Source: Gnetum montanum
Lineage: Eukaryota; Streptophyta; Gnetopsida; Gnetales; Gnetaceae
Assembly (NCBI GenBank): GCA_015680685.1
Contig: MNCI01037953.1
Span: 993,264-1,057,263, forward strand
Direction of reading: 5' to 3'
Length of the DNA stretch: 64,000 bases
This document shows positions 23,570 through 35,407 of this stretch, piece after piece (the stretch's first letter is position 1; the number at the start of each line of letters is the position of its first letter). The notes under the pieces were generated by a model. That model was not told where the DNA came from. It worked only from the letters and a program-made list of their open reading frames with translations, and did not search any database. The translations under genes and the position numbers were made by a program.

Positions 23570-25490
23570 ACCTTCTAACATGACTATGTTGGGCTCTCCT
23601 AGTGACTATGCTAGCTAGCATCATAAGACTAGGCCCTAGCATAGTTGATGATAGTAGATGATTTCCTAGGTTCTTTATGGCCAATTTTTGATTCTTGATG
23701 ATCTTTATGATCGACATTGTGGACTAGCATTGAATATTGATGCATTTTGACTTCATTTTCATCCTTTGGATGTAAGAAATGATTTCAAAACTAGTGACTA
23801 CACTGGCCAACATAGTCCAAGCCTACTCTAGTGTAGATGCATGTGAGAAATAGGTTCATGAGGTTTTAGAGTAGCTATTAGTATTCCATCAACTTCCTTG
23901 GGTAGTGTAGGGTCTTGGAAGAGTAGAATTGGACATTTGAAAGGTAAAACAGGCTACTAAAAGTGATTCTTAACACCATTTTCCACTAGACTATGTTGGC
24001 CAGCATAGTCCAGTATGGACCCAATGTAGACCAACTAAATTTGACATTTTCATGATTGAAATAGGATCGAAATGCATCTCTATTTAGGGTTTCAAGGTTC
24101 TAGGCTTCATGGATCAAGTTTTTGATCAGTGCTATTGTGCTAGTTAAACCACATTAGGGAAACAACTACACTAGGATTATGCTAGCCAACATACTCTAAG
24201 ATTACCTTAGCATAGTACCATGTGAATCATAACTTTTGGTAGAGTTTTTTAGTTAATTGACTAGGCTCTTAGGTTCCTATGGTTACTAGTGTCTCTAGCT
24301 ATGGTTCTAACTCATGATGGCCAATTCTAGAGGTTTTTTGGAAATTGAAATAATGATTTCCCATTTGGACTATGCTAGACAACATAGTTGAGTCTAGTCT
24401 TAGTGTAGATAAGGTAAATATGCCATTTCTAGGGTTAAAATGAGGTGGAATTTGCAACTAGGTAAGGACAAATGAGGTTTTAAGTGTCCACATGAGGTTC
24501 TAGGCTATTTGGAGTGTCAAATCACTAGTGAGATAATTTAATGACCATGGATACACTAACCAACATATTCTAAGGCTCCTTTAGCATAGTCACAACATGA
24601 ATCTTGGATTCTGGTGAAACTCCATGGTTGATCAATTGGATTTTTCAGTTATTGGATCACTAGTATTCAAAACTAGGGTTTTAGGCCTAATATGATTAGT
24701 TTTGATGGTTTTTTGAGTTCTAGATTGATCCTACACCCTTGGACTACATTGACCAACATAGTCCAAGCCTCCTCTAGCATAGTTGAGGGGTTTAGGATGT
24801 TTTTTTATTAATTTTTGACTCAAGTTGTAGGGTTTAAAGGACTTAAAGATATTTGGAAGGGTTTTGGAGTTGAGATGATGCTTCCAAAAGTTGATTTGAC
24901 ATGTTAATAACTCATTCTAGTGTATTTGAAGTGGAACTACACTAGCTAGCATAGTACCAAGTTTCCCAAGTATCTTCCTAAGTGAAAATGGTATTTTTCC
25001 TTCTTTTGTCTCGTAGTTTGTTAATGCAAGGTTACCAGAGGTTCTAGGGCAATGCTAAAGTTAAAAAGTGTCAATTTGAAGATTATATTTAGTTTTTGGT
25101 GTTCATTCCTTTTTAAACTACATTGGGAATATGCTAGCAAGCATAGTTCTTGCCATCCTTAGTGTAGTTTGAAGGTACAAGTAGGAAATTTTCCATTTTT
25201 TCTTGGTTTTCTTGTGTTTTGGGCTTATGAGAGGATTTGGAATTCAAGGTTTATCGATTTGAGGCTATTATTGGTTTTTACTATTTTTTCCTTGCTAACC
25301 TAAATTGGGACTATGCTAGACAGTGTAGTTGAGGTCTCCCCAAGTGTAGCCACCATGAAGAAGCTCAAAACCCAAGTGTTTTAGGATTTCCATTGGCTTG
25401 TGACATAAGCACCTAGTGGGACCCACCTTGAATTTGAGATTTTTCTTGAATTGATTTTTGACTCACATAGTGTAGTTCCACTTTCCAATT
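23570..25490. repeat. Tandem array of dyad-symmetric units, period about 190 bp, 10-11 copies
   Basis: A dyad core occurs at about 23604, 23796, 23988, 24164, 24368, 24550, 24742, 24935, 25116 and 25309, with a weak copy near 25460. Spacings are 176-204, mostly 181-193. The core is GGACTATG, then a TGGCCA centre, then CATAGTCC; at 23988-24009 the arms pair at 20 of 22 positions. After the core each unit has CAAGCC.C.CTAGTGTAG or a variant. Sequence between cores is more diverged. The array lies between the antisense gene and the block shared with E0. Tandem repeats in the 3' part of Tat elements are known; this one is unusual for its palindromic core. Confidence 0.8.
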
Positions 25491-25776
25491 ATTATCATTA
25501 TCAATGTGACTTGGATGAACATTTTGGAGAAACCAAGGTTTTGGAGGTAGGCACATAAGTTTGGAACTGATTTCCAAATTATAATTTTGCACAAATCATA
25601 ATCTTCTCATTACTTCCATCCTATAGAACATAGCATTAGAGCTCTAAACATGTTTTAGCTTCAACCACATCTATTCCCAATGTAGACTAGCCTTTCTACC
25701 CTAAGGAGTAGACGCAGTTACTACAGGAAGCTCTAGAAGCTCAAGGATTCCAGTGAATTTTGCATTGGTTGTCATC

Positions 25777-28700
25777 ATGTCTAAAAGGAAGGCTTTCACT
25801 AGTAGGAATCTAGCCCTAGAGGAGGTGGATGTAGTTGCATAGGGCCTCTCTAGCCTCCCATGACCAGTGATTGGTGAAGGCTCCACTGCTATGACTTTAA
25901 GGTACACAAATTCTAGCCTTTTCTTAAGAAATTTTTCAAGAATCTTAGGCATTTTTGCTTGTGGAACCTTTTGTGTTGGTTGTAACTAAGTTTTTCAAAA
26001 TTCCTACATTATATCTAGGCTATGTTTATGGGTTTTCAATGTTGCTCTAGTTGTGGGATTTGTCTAAGTTGAATTAAAAATTTATTTCTATCTTTTTTGT
26101 GTTTTCTTGTGTTTTAGGTCAAAAAAGCAACATCACTTTTGTATTTTTGTGTATGTTCATAGTCTAGAAATTTTATTTTTTATAGATATGGGGTTTTAGT
26201 ACTTTTCCTAATAGTCAAATTTATTTTTAAAGCACTAAATTTAGACTTACAATGAATTCTCTATGAAATTTTTTGTAAGCTAGCTCATAGTAGGTTTATA
26301 GTTTTTTGGCCATTTTTCATGTTACTTTGGTATTTTTTGTGTCAAAATAGTTAAGAATTTTCTATTTTTCATGTTTTGGAATGTTTTCTAGCAATTAAAA
26401 TGGCTATGGAAGCATTCAATTCCAATGTGTAGTTAATTTTTCATAAATTCATGTAAAGTGGGGTTTTTGGGCTTTGATGATTTGATTTATGTTACTTTTG
26501 CATTGGTTTATGCACAAATAGTTAGGAATTTTTGTGTTTTCTAGTTTGGGTTATTATTTTATAGTTTAATGATTCCAATGGCTATGGAATCATCAAATTT
26601 GGATATGTGATTGATTTTTGGTAAGTTTTTTCATAAACTCGTGAAAAGTGGGGTTTTTGGATTGTGACATTTTGGTTTATGTTAATTTTGCTTTTTTTTC
26701 TACAAAAATAGCTTGGAATTATTTTTTTCAAGTTTTGGATTATTAGTTTATCATTTAACAATTCTGAAGGCAATGGAATCATTGAATTTGATTACATGAT
26801 TAATTTTGGTTAATTTTTTCATTGATGGATGTATACTATGGTTTTTAGTTTTCATGGTTTTACCCCTATGAAGAGGCTGCTTTGTTGTATTTGGTTTTTT
26901 CATGAAAGTTGTTGCTAGTTTTGGTTTTGGTTCTAAGTGTTGAGACTATGGATTTGGTTGTTTAGTTTACATGAAAACATTGATTTTGAAGTTGTAGTTA
27001 CTTTAGCTATTTAACATTTTCTCATATTTGGTTGTGGTTATTTATGGTTATGACCATTATTGTTGTTGTGTGTAGGGCCTTTCTCAAGGTCATCCTAGTG
27101 GTCATTAAGCTAGTGGAGCTACTCTATTGCATCCATGCATCGAGGCCCCATAGCCCACCTACCCACATGACATTGGAGCATGGTTCCCTATGGTTTAGAC
27201 TAGGGGAAAATGAGCTGTTGGCCTTCCTATTGCAAAATATTACTGTGATGGTATGATCACACTTATCATTTTGAACAGTGGCCATCATTGTCAAAACCTT
27301 GTTGCCGAGTCCTCTAGCATGATCATCAAGTTTCCTGAAGATGATCCTAAAACACATGCAAAGGATGAAGTGCTTGATTGACACTTATACAAGAGGGACT
27401 CGTAAGTTGTTCAAGATTTGGGACATCCCCAAGTTCAACTTGTATAACATCAACAACACACTACTGTTTGGTCATCATGCCCACAATCTCTTTCAAAACC
27501 TTCCCAGTACTGTCTACCATGTGGAATGAAAAGCATGGCTTTAAGTTTTCATTTTTAACTATTTTTATTATTAATTTTATTAGGCTATTTGGATTTAATG
27601 GTTTTTCTTACTTGAATCAGTATGTTTGCAAGTACAAGGTGGATGAAAAATGGTTTATCAAAAGTGACCAACTCCTACTCCTTGCTCAAATACCATTAGA
27701 GGTCTTTGCTAAAAGTCGCATAGTGAGGCTTGTAGTGGTAGAGAAACTCAGAGGTGACTTAGGTAGGTACACCACACATTACTCCAATGGCAACCAAAGG
27801 TGTGTAGCCAATGGGATAGTGCATGGTTGGTGGGATAAAATAGATCTTTCTTGCATACCCATTCAGGCCTCCATGCTACTTTCTTCTAACAAGAAAGGTA
27901 AAAATTACTTTTTCATTTTTGTTTTTACTTTTATGTCAACATTTTCATGGTTGTATGGTTATAGGTATTTTAGGCTTTAAGTGTATAAAAGGTGTTATTG
28001 GCTTTGATTGGTTATAAGTTTAGTTTTAATTGGTTATACTTGTTATATTTTAATTTTACATGATTTGCTTATGCCTAAGCTAATTAGCTTATTGTTGTAT
28101 TCTAGGGGCTACCACCTCCTCCACCATCATGCTAGTCATTTCAAGATGCTTTGAGGAAACTTTGATCCTCAAGTATGATGAGGTGGATTCAGTGCAATAG
28201 TTGTTGGATAGTAGGACACCTAAAAAAATTCAAGAAAACATCATTGATGTATGTTTTCTTGATCTTTTCATGGCCCCTAGCCCAACCATCCCTACCCTTG
28301 AGATGATGAACATCATTAACTCTTTTGATAAAGGGATGAAGAAGTTCATCAACTAGATTCATGATGTTCCTGTCATCCTAGCCATCAATGTGTCTATATC
28401 CAGTGACTTCTTTGTTGTTCCTCATGAGGGCATAAATATTTTCACTAAAGTACATAAAGAGGTGGATGACTTGGAGGAGGTGGAGGAGTGATTGGACACT
28501 CATCATGGCTACAAGGGGTTGTCTCTTAACCAATTCAAGATTGAAAAGGCTAGAGAGGCATATTCATTATTTTGCTTCTAGGGGTATTCTAAGTTTTTGT
28601 CATAAGGAAAGATTATGGGCATTGAGCAAACATGGAACATGAAGAAGATCCTTTTGAAGGATGCTCAATTTAACTAGGCTGCTCACTTAGCTTCTTGTCT

Positions 28701-30221
28701 ATGAGGGAAAACCCTTAAACTCTATGACAACCTCACGATGAAATGTCATATGCACTATGCATTCTTTGTGGAATATCTTAGAAGGTTTATGGAGTTCCTA
28801 GTGGTGAGAAAGAAGGGAAAATGGATAAGCCAAGATCCATTCCAACTCTCCAAGCCATGAGTCAAACATGTTTATCCCACCATGTAGACTTAGAACCAAC
28901 CAAAGGATGTCGGGGATTCATTGTCTTTTACCACTAAGGCACTTAGTGGTAGGCGTTATGCTTTCCTTGACAACATGGGGTTGAGCCCTAGGTTAACCGT
29001 AGGAATGTTGAAAGGACCAAGACATGATGGGCTAAAGCTAAAGATGCAACTAGAGCCAAACTAAAAAGGCTCATGGTTGATGAAGTAGTGCCAGTGATTG
29101 AGCAACCCTTCAAAAGGAGGTTCATTGTTAGAATCAACCAAGCATGCAACAAGATTATATGTCTATTTTAGTTTTTTTTTATTTTTAGTTATTTTACATT
29201 GTTATTTTTTATTTAACAAGGCTATATTATTATTTTATTTCAAGCAATATATGCTAAGTTATATTACATTTTGCTCTTGTTGTTCTTGTAGGCAAGCAAC
29301 AAGAGTTGGTAATCCAAGCAGCAACAATGGAGGTAGAGCAAAAATACCTATAGGAGGAGCTCCTATAATGCCATGAGGGAGAGGGCTTATCCAATATCCC
29401 ATTGGATGATTTTGACTCCATATTTTACCCCTCACAGCTAGGTGAACCCCTTGTCATCATCCCAAATGATGCTCCAACTACGTATGCCTCTTGCTTCATA
29501 TGTTTGAGTTCTATTGTTTTAGTTTAAGCTAGATCTTAATTATTTGTTGATTATTATGCTTGCCTTAGTTTTTGAGCCTTAGCCTACTACCTCAACATCC
29601 ACATTTCACATGAAACCATGGGTGGACACTCCTAATAAGAGGGAATTCATGTGGGGAATGGTTGAGGACATGAATGATTGATTGCAATAGGTTGATTTTG
29701 ATGTTAGTAAGAACTTAGTTTGCCTTGAACTTTTAGAATTTTTTATTTTATAGTTGTATTTTTTAGTTATCTTGTTGTTCATTTTTTCTTTATTATTTGG
29801 TTACTTGTTGTTTTTATATGTCTTTTTGTATTATTTTCAGTGCCTATGCTTAGATGGGATCCTAAATGCCCCGTTGAGATTGATGCCTTGCCCAGCTTAT
29901 CATTGGATGTGTTGAATGTACCATGAAATTTGTATAAAAGTACCATTGAATGTGCATTTTCATGCACCAAAACTTCATGGGAAACCCAACATTGCAACAA
30001 GTTCCTATGGGAATGAGTTGTAGCATTGGAAAGAGAAAATAAGAAGTTGGTTAAGGCAAACAAAGATCTTAATTTGATTTAGTTTGTAATTTGGTTTCAT
30101 ACTTTGTTGATTATTGTTAAGCTTATATTTTTTTATTATGGTACAGGTACCAAGTGACACCGATGGTCCTAGTGGTGAAGACAAAAGTGCTCCTCATCCT
30201 CCTCCAATAACCCTTTACTAG
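25777..30221 (+). pseudogene. Intron-containing gene carried antisense in E1, product unrecognised, dead
   Basis: A coding unit on the strand opposite to E1 shows probable exons: one starting at ATG 25777 (MSKRKAFTSRNLALEEVDVV), about 27076-27543, 27621-27897, 28106 to about 29160, 29292-29480, about 29583-29690, about 29842-30075 and 30147-30221 (ending PPPITLY then TAG). Junctions show pyrimidine-rich acceptors ending TAG or CAG and donors such as AAAG/GTAAAA at 27897. Exon 27621-27897 is fully open and passes in phase into 28106, where one frame runs for about 1 kb. Its stops (roughly a dozen) are nearly all one transition from CAG, CAA, CGA or TGG. Features are a basic N-terminus, an acidic stretch (LDDFDS) and a C-terminal coiled-coil-like ERENKKLVKANKDLN. 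I do not recognise the family. Additional antisense ORFs are known in Tat elements; a captured host gene is the alternative. Middle donor positions are approximate. Confidence 0.65.
26160..26830 (+). repeat. About four tandem units of roughly 180 bp in the first intron of the antisense gene
   Basis: GGCTATGGAA starts at 26402 and 26580 and GGCAATGGAA at 26769, giving periods of 178 and 189 bp; an older unit is visible from about 26200. Shared parts include GTAAAGTGGGGTTTTTGG / GAAAAGTGGGGTTTTTGG and TTTATGTTA.TTTTGC. The array lies between the first and second probable exons. Confidence 0.65.
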
Positions 30222-30539
30222 CATCTATTGGTCATTGGCTCTAGTTATTTCTTTTAACATGTTGATGATATTGTTGATGTTATGATGTATTGGCTAGTGT
30301 TAGATATTTGATCAATTGATGAACATTTCATTGTTTCATCTATTTTTTAGACTTTTTTCACACCATATTACAAACATTTAGATAATTATTAATTTTAAGT
30401 TTTAATTTTTTTTATATGTTCTGATGCTTAATGTTTTATTCTTGTTATATATTTCATGTTTTCATTCATGTTATAGGGCTATATTGGTTAAATATGTAAA
30501 CTGACAATAATGTAAAGTAGGTTGTAAATGGTGATATGA

Positions 30540-30785
30540 GGTTTACCATTTTTAGGCCATGATAGGCAATACAATTTGCCAGTTTTAGGCCATGGTGGGC
30601 CCTACCGTTTTCTATTTTTAGGCCATGGTAGACCATGTGATGTTTTGCTAGTCTTAGGCCATGGTTCGCCATGTGATGTTTTGCTAATTTTAGGCCATGG
30701 CAGGCTTTACAATGTTTTGCCAGTTTTAGGCCACAACAGGCCATATGATTTGTCAATTTTAGGCCATCGTAGGCCACATGTTTTA
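30540..30785 (-). repeat. Minisatellite of 33-36-bp units (7 copies), codon-phased
   Basis: TTAGGCC occurs at 30552, 30585, 30618, 30654, 30690, 30726 and 30759, so every spacing is 33 or 36 bp, a multiple of three. On the minus strand, the sense strand of E1, this keeps a 100-codon stretch open, with repeats like HGLKLAKHHMA. The unit core GGCCTAAAACTRGCAAA is also present in E0 (about 1620-1680), elsewhere in E1 (23090-23165, 23480) and in E4 (44760-44830, 48200-48790). In E4 a related core forms the last codons of the protease frame. Confidence 0.75.
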
Positions 30786-30918
30786 GAAAGAAAAGTTTTT
30801 ATTTATTTTTTATGTTTTAAAAAATTTTATGATTTTTTCAAATTTTAAATTTTTTATCATATTGTATTATTTATGTTCTAAGATAAAAAGGCTTGATAAA
30901 GTAAATTGTAAATAAGAG

Positions 30919-31742
30919 TAATGAATTGTGTTTTGACACGCTGTAATATCAGAGCCTCGATATTAGACCCAAGATGCGATGTTGAATATCTAATATCATA
31001 AGGTATATGCCGACCTATAAATATAGCACTTAGGCATACAATTTCTTATTAGTTTTTGTCATGGCATAGTGAAGCTCTTGTAGTTTGTTTTCTCTAGAGT
31101 TAGAATATTTTTTGAGTTCCTACAGTAGGAATCTAAGTGTGTACGAATCTTTGTTCAAGAATTGATGTACCTAAGCACAACAGTGTGATAAGAATAAAAA
31201 TGAACCCTTTTGATAATCTTTGTAGCACTGAGAATAGATTAATGTTTCTTTTAATGCATTTAATATTAATGCACTTTACTTAAATGCACTCTAATTAAGC
31301 ATTTAATTTCTAGTTGTTAAGGAACATGAGCACGACCACTTCAAGCATACGTGTAGTGATTGGTAACCTAGCAATGCTTAACATTTGGTAACCCAATAGC
31401 ATTATATGCATTCAGGATGTGTCTAGAGAGTGGAAAGGCATACTTGTGCTAGACTAGCTAGGTAGTAGATGAATTAGATCTTAAATTTCTCTACCTTTCA
31501 TTTTGGTTCTAGGCTATTAAACTTATCAAATATAAAATGATAAAACTCACATACCTCAGTTGCACTTAACCATATCCTTGTACCTCACAAGTGGAATTGA
31601 GAGGATAATGATCATTTCAATTAGATTTGACTTCCTTGAAACTAGTGTACGTTAAAACTTAATGTCTATGAAGTTGAACCAGATTGCACGTGAACACTTG
31701 AGATTTATATAGTTGGGCATAGGGGTACCTTGTCGCGCATCA
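30919..31742 (+). repeat. 5' LTR of E2 (824 bp)
   Basis: It starts TAATGAATTGTGTTTTGACA, where the first TG has become TA, and ends TCGCGCATCA. It aligns with 52315-53152 throughout. A TATAAATA box lies at 31016-31023. Inverted arms GATATTAGA and TCTAATATC near 30959 and 30990 could form a hairpin upstream of it. Confidence 0.88.
31016..31023 (+). promoter_or_regulatory. TATA box of the E2 LTR promoter
   Basis: TATAAATA occurs at the same place in both E2 LTRs (31016-31023 and 52426-52433) and in E5 (8852-8859), about 100-130 bp from the LTR start. Conservation among three LTRs supports a real U3 promoter element. Confidence 0.6.
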
Positions 31743-31743
31743 T

Positions 31744-31761
31744 TGGCATCATTGTCAAGGA
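31744..31761 (+). other. Primer binding site of E2, tRNA-Asp type
   Basis: TGGCATCATTGTCAAGGA lies one base past the LTR. It differs from the tRNA-Asp complement TGGCGCCGTTGCCGGGGA at six positions, all C-to-T or G-to-A. This identifies the primer and shows the deamination bias of decay. Confidence 0.85.
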
Positions 31762-31903
31762 CTTTTTAGTTGTTCTATGTGCTATCTAGGACTAGTGAAA
31801 ATTTATTTAAAATTGTTGGAATGAATCTTAGAGGCATATCATATGTTACAATTATTACATCAATTTTAAAGAAGCACACTACATTCTTATTTTTTATCAT
31901 AAA

Positions 31904-33440
31904 ATGTCTTCTTCTCATAGAAGTAATTCTCTATCCAAGTCTAATGGTGTAAATCATTCAATGCCTTAATAATATAGAGTATTATATGCTCATATTGATG
32001 AGTATATACCCAATTTCACCTTCATCCAACACTAGAATGAACAACTGTGATGGCATGAAATGGAGGGTAACATCATGTTGCTACTTGATCAATCTGTTTC
32101 TACAATGTTTCAACAAATGCTAATACAATTAGGTCTTTAGGAACTTCATGATAAGTATGTTTTGCAAGATACCAATGCTATGGATTATTATCTCACTGAG
32201 GCACAATATCTTAGGGATCACCAATTAGAATAGCACTACAAATCTATGAAGGAAAAAGGATTTAATGATTCCCCATTCTTGCTATACCAAAAAGATGGTA
32301 GAGAACCCTTCTCTAGGGGTTTTCCATTTAGTGAAATTCCTCTCTTTGAATTTGGTGAAGAAGGTCAAAACCAGAACCTACAATCCACAATTTATAATTC
32401 TAGTTCTAGCAAGAATGGATCCAATGACAAAGGAGGATCCAAAGAGGCAAGTCAAGGTAGGGATGCAAACAAGAAACAAGATCTTGATTGTGGCCATGAT
32501 CACTAAAGAGGGGGTAGCAGGTACTATGATGATGCTAGTCCTCCTTCCTCTTCACCGTAGTCATCATCATCATCTTCTTTTGGCTTTGATCATAACTGCA
32601 TGGGATGTGACCATGCTGGAGATGATCGAAGGAACTATCAGGCAAGTCAAGACTAAGGGCATGGGTGTTCAAGAGAGACACAATGCCATGAACAAAATGA
32701 TAGTAGAGGGCATCATAGGCACCAAAATTAAGGCCTTGATAAGCCTTTTCTTGCTAGCCAAAGTATGCTAAACATTGCAAAGGTAGTACAAATTCCAACA
32801 AGGCATGTGAAGGATAGTCGAATCAAAAGACTAGACATGAACAATATTCCTTGATTCAAAGGAGGATATAACTCAAATCCTTAGAACCATCTCTAAGATT
32901 TTCAAGATGCATGTGCCTTATAGAACATAGAAAATGAATGGCAAGAACTTAAGTTGCTTCCAAGGACACTCATTAAAGAAGCAGGAAATTGGTACCGGTC
33001 CTTAGAATTGGAATTTTATTAGATAATGGAGTACAATGCTTGAGTTCTTTAATGAAAAATACCAAACATACTCCCAAGTGTCCAAATTTAAGAGGCAAAT
33101 CAAAGGATGGAAACAAGGGACACATAAACCCTTGGATGCCACCATTAGTTGATACTATTCCTTATTGCATAGATGTCCCAGTCATGATTATTCTCAACTA
33201 GAATAACTTTGCCACATTGTAGATGGCCTTCAATCAGAAATGAGGAGAACCCTTAGTGTTTATACCCTAGGGTAACTGTCAAAACTATGTGTCTGTCAAA
33301 TCCAAAGATTAATTAAGTAGGTATCTAAAGAGGAAGTTGAATTAAGAAAATGAAAAAGTGTAGAAGAGTATAACCATGATCCTTCCATTTGCAAGAGGGA
33401 GGTTTAGTTCTGTGATAGTGAGGAAGAATCATCACTTGAT
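31904..33440 (+). pseudogene. Gag relic of E2
   Basis: The frame opens with ATG at 31904 (MSSSHRSNSLSKSNGVNHSM), and the open stretch at 32246-32506 is in the same frame, containing a Ser/Asn/Lys/Gly-rich linker. The capsid core is visible at 32830-33000 as LDMNNIP.FKGGYNSNP, DFQDACAL.NIENEWQELK and LIKEAGNWYRSLELEF, the usual DACALQNI / LKGEA.DWY pattern of plant Ty3/gypsy gag. At least ten stops interrupt it. It is the best of the three Athila-like gag relics here. Confidence 0.75.
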
Positions 33441-33639
33441 GAGGTGGTGAATCAAAAAACCTTGCCACTTAAAAAATTTCAATATAAAATTATGGCTAAA
33501 GTTGATTGGTTATGGAACTCCATAGATAGTAGATTTCAAGCTATCCTAAAAATTGTTGAAGAGTCCAAAGAACACATGTGGTTGATGATCTTGTTTCTCC
33601 ATATTCCTATATATTAAATTCCATTGAGTCCCCTTCAAA

Positions 33640-34120
33640 ATAAATACCATCCAAAATCCATACTATTATTCTTACTCATGTTGTATTTGATTGGATCCAT
33701 CCTAGCAACCTTCCTAGGAAATTCATTGATCTTGGGAGTCCTCTTATTTATTTGTAGATTGCTAGGAATGAATCATGCAAATCTCTTCTCAATCCAAGCT
33801 CTAGCATCAACCTAATTTATCATGAGATGTATACTACATGAAACCTACCTCCTCTAAAGAATAGTAATATCATATTAGAATTGGCAGACTAGTCCATCAT
33901 TGTTCCATTGGGATTAGTAGAAGACACTATGACCACTATTTGTGGGCAGTCTTATTTTGCTGATTTCTTTGTGATCAAGGTGGAGAACTGCAAAGGGGAC
34001 TTTACAATCATCATGGGAAGGACATGGCTAAGAATCATTGATGCAAGAATGGACATCAAAGATCTTTCCCTAGAAATATCTAAAGAAAATGCATTTGGGA
34101 AGATCGAGAAGAACTGAGTT
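33640..34120 (+). pseudogene. Aspartic protease relic of E2
   Basis: The segment VPLGLVEDTMTTICGQ (33905-33950), then DFFVIKVENCKGDFTIIMGR and TWLRIIDARMDI up to about 34065, matches the second half of Athila-type retropepsins (PRGVVEDV, then PVDFIVLD, then LGRPFLATA.ALIDV). The catalytic DLGAS-type box should lie near 33790-33830 but is degraded (SSINLIYHEMY). The stretch 33908-34117 is open. Confidence 0.7.
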
Positions 34121-34399
34121 CCATGCATCGCATACAATGATATAGGGTGTAATTGTATGTAGAAACTCTAGTCAGTAAAATGAGCATCCATCTTTATGTG
34201 CAAGCAGTGTGCACCAAAAGCTGATATTCAAATGTGTCTATATGTAGTAGCCACAAAACAAGAGGGAACCTAGTGGCTAACTACTAATTTTGAAAGCAGT
34301 ACACTTTGCATGGAACCAATTGAGATCTTGACATGTGCAAATGTCATAGGCATGGATGAACTAGAGCAAGTTCATCACCAAATTTTTGATGATGCAAAT

Positions 34400-35407
34400 G
34401 ATGATACCTACTAGGTAGAGTTGGAAATTCTTGAAAAATTTAAGGAAGAGCCCCTTGAACTAAAAATGCTACCTACCATCATAAAATATCTATTCTTAAA
34501 TAATGGAAAGTCTATCATAATCAATGCAAATATTACTCTAGAATAGAAAAAGATGCAATTGAAAGTTTTTGAAAAATGGTCAATAGCCTTTGCTTGGTTA
34601 TATCTTGAACTCATAGGAATTGATCCTCAGATATGCCAGCATCATATCTACATTGACCTCACTATGAAGCCAAAGAGACAACCATGGAGGTGATTGAACC
34701 CCAAACTAAAATAGATCATTAAGGAGAAAATTGAAAAACTCCTTAAGGCAAGGTTCATCTATCTCATTGTGGATAGTAAGTGGATTAGTCCACTCATGAT
34801 TATGCCAAAGAAAGGTTGCAAGTTGTAGGTCTACATCAATTTTTAGTTGCTGAATATGAAAACATTCAAGGATCATTTATCATTATCATTCATTGATCAG
34901 GTATTAGGTACAATATCTAGGCATTGTTATTACAATTTTCTAGATAGTTATAGTGGCTATAACCAAATCTACATCATGCTAGATAACTAGGCCAAGATAA
35001 CATTCACTAGTTCCTAGGAAACTTCTGCACATCGCAAGATTCCATTTGGTCTTTGCAATGCCCCTACTAGATTCCAACTTCTGATCTTAAGCATTTCTCA
35101 ATAGCAAATTGGTAGTGGTGTGAAAGTCTTCATAGATGACTTCTCCACCTATGGAGCTACATTTGAGCAAGCCTTGGATGACCTTGAGAAACTAGTAAAA
35201 GGATGTGTGAAAACAAATCTTCAGCTCAATTGGCAAAAGAGTCATATGATGATCTAGAAAGGAATTTTATTGGGGCATAGAATATCTCAAGTAGGAATTA
35301 AGGTAGACCTTGAAAAAATAAGGGTAATCCAAGGAGTTACCCACCAACTAGAAACCATCAAATATGTTCAATCATTCCTTGGACATACTAGCTACTACCA
35401 ATGATTT
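34400..35407 (+). pseudogene. Reverse transcriptase relic of E2, interrupted by E3
   Basis: In one main frame: IKEKIEKLLKARFIYLIVDS and KWISPLMIMPKKG (34720-34815), a VYINF..LNMKTFKDH segment, FIDQVLGTISRHCYYNFLDS (34896-34950), KIPFGLCNAPTRFQ (35035-35080), and the catalytic VFIDDFSTYG box at about 35126-35160 with both aspartates. Then NLQLNWQKSHMMI, GHRISQVGIKVDLEKIRVI and VQSFLGHTSYY, where the reading stops at the E3 insertion. Stops include several TAG or TAA at CAG or CAA positions. The motif set is closest to Athila-type RT. Confidence 0.85.

Noticed and set aside
23570-25490. Dyad array considered as a microRNA precursor or terminator cluster
   Set aside because: The arms are only about 8-11 bp and no longer stem was found. 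Regular repetition points to a tandem array; no evidence of processing is available.
27124-27384. Minus-strand open stretch in the antisense-gene region
   Set aside because: It lies opposite a probable plus-strand exon and has no motif or in-phase continuation.
30540-30785. Possible CRISPR-like array of regular repeats
   Set aside because: Units are contiguous, diverged and without unique spacers, and the setting is a plant retrotransposon. It is a minisatellite.
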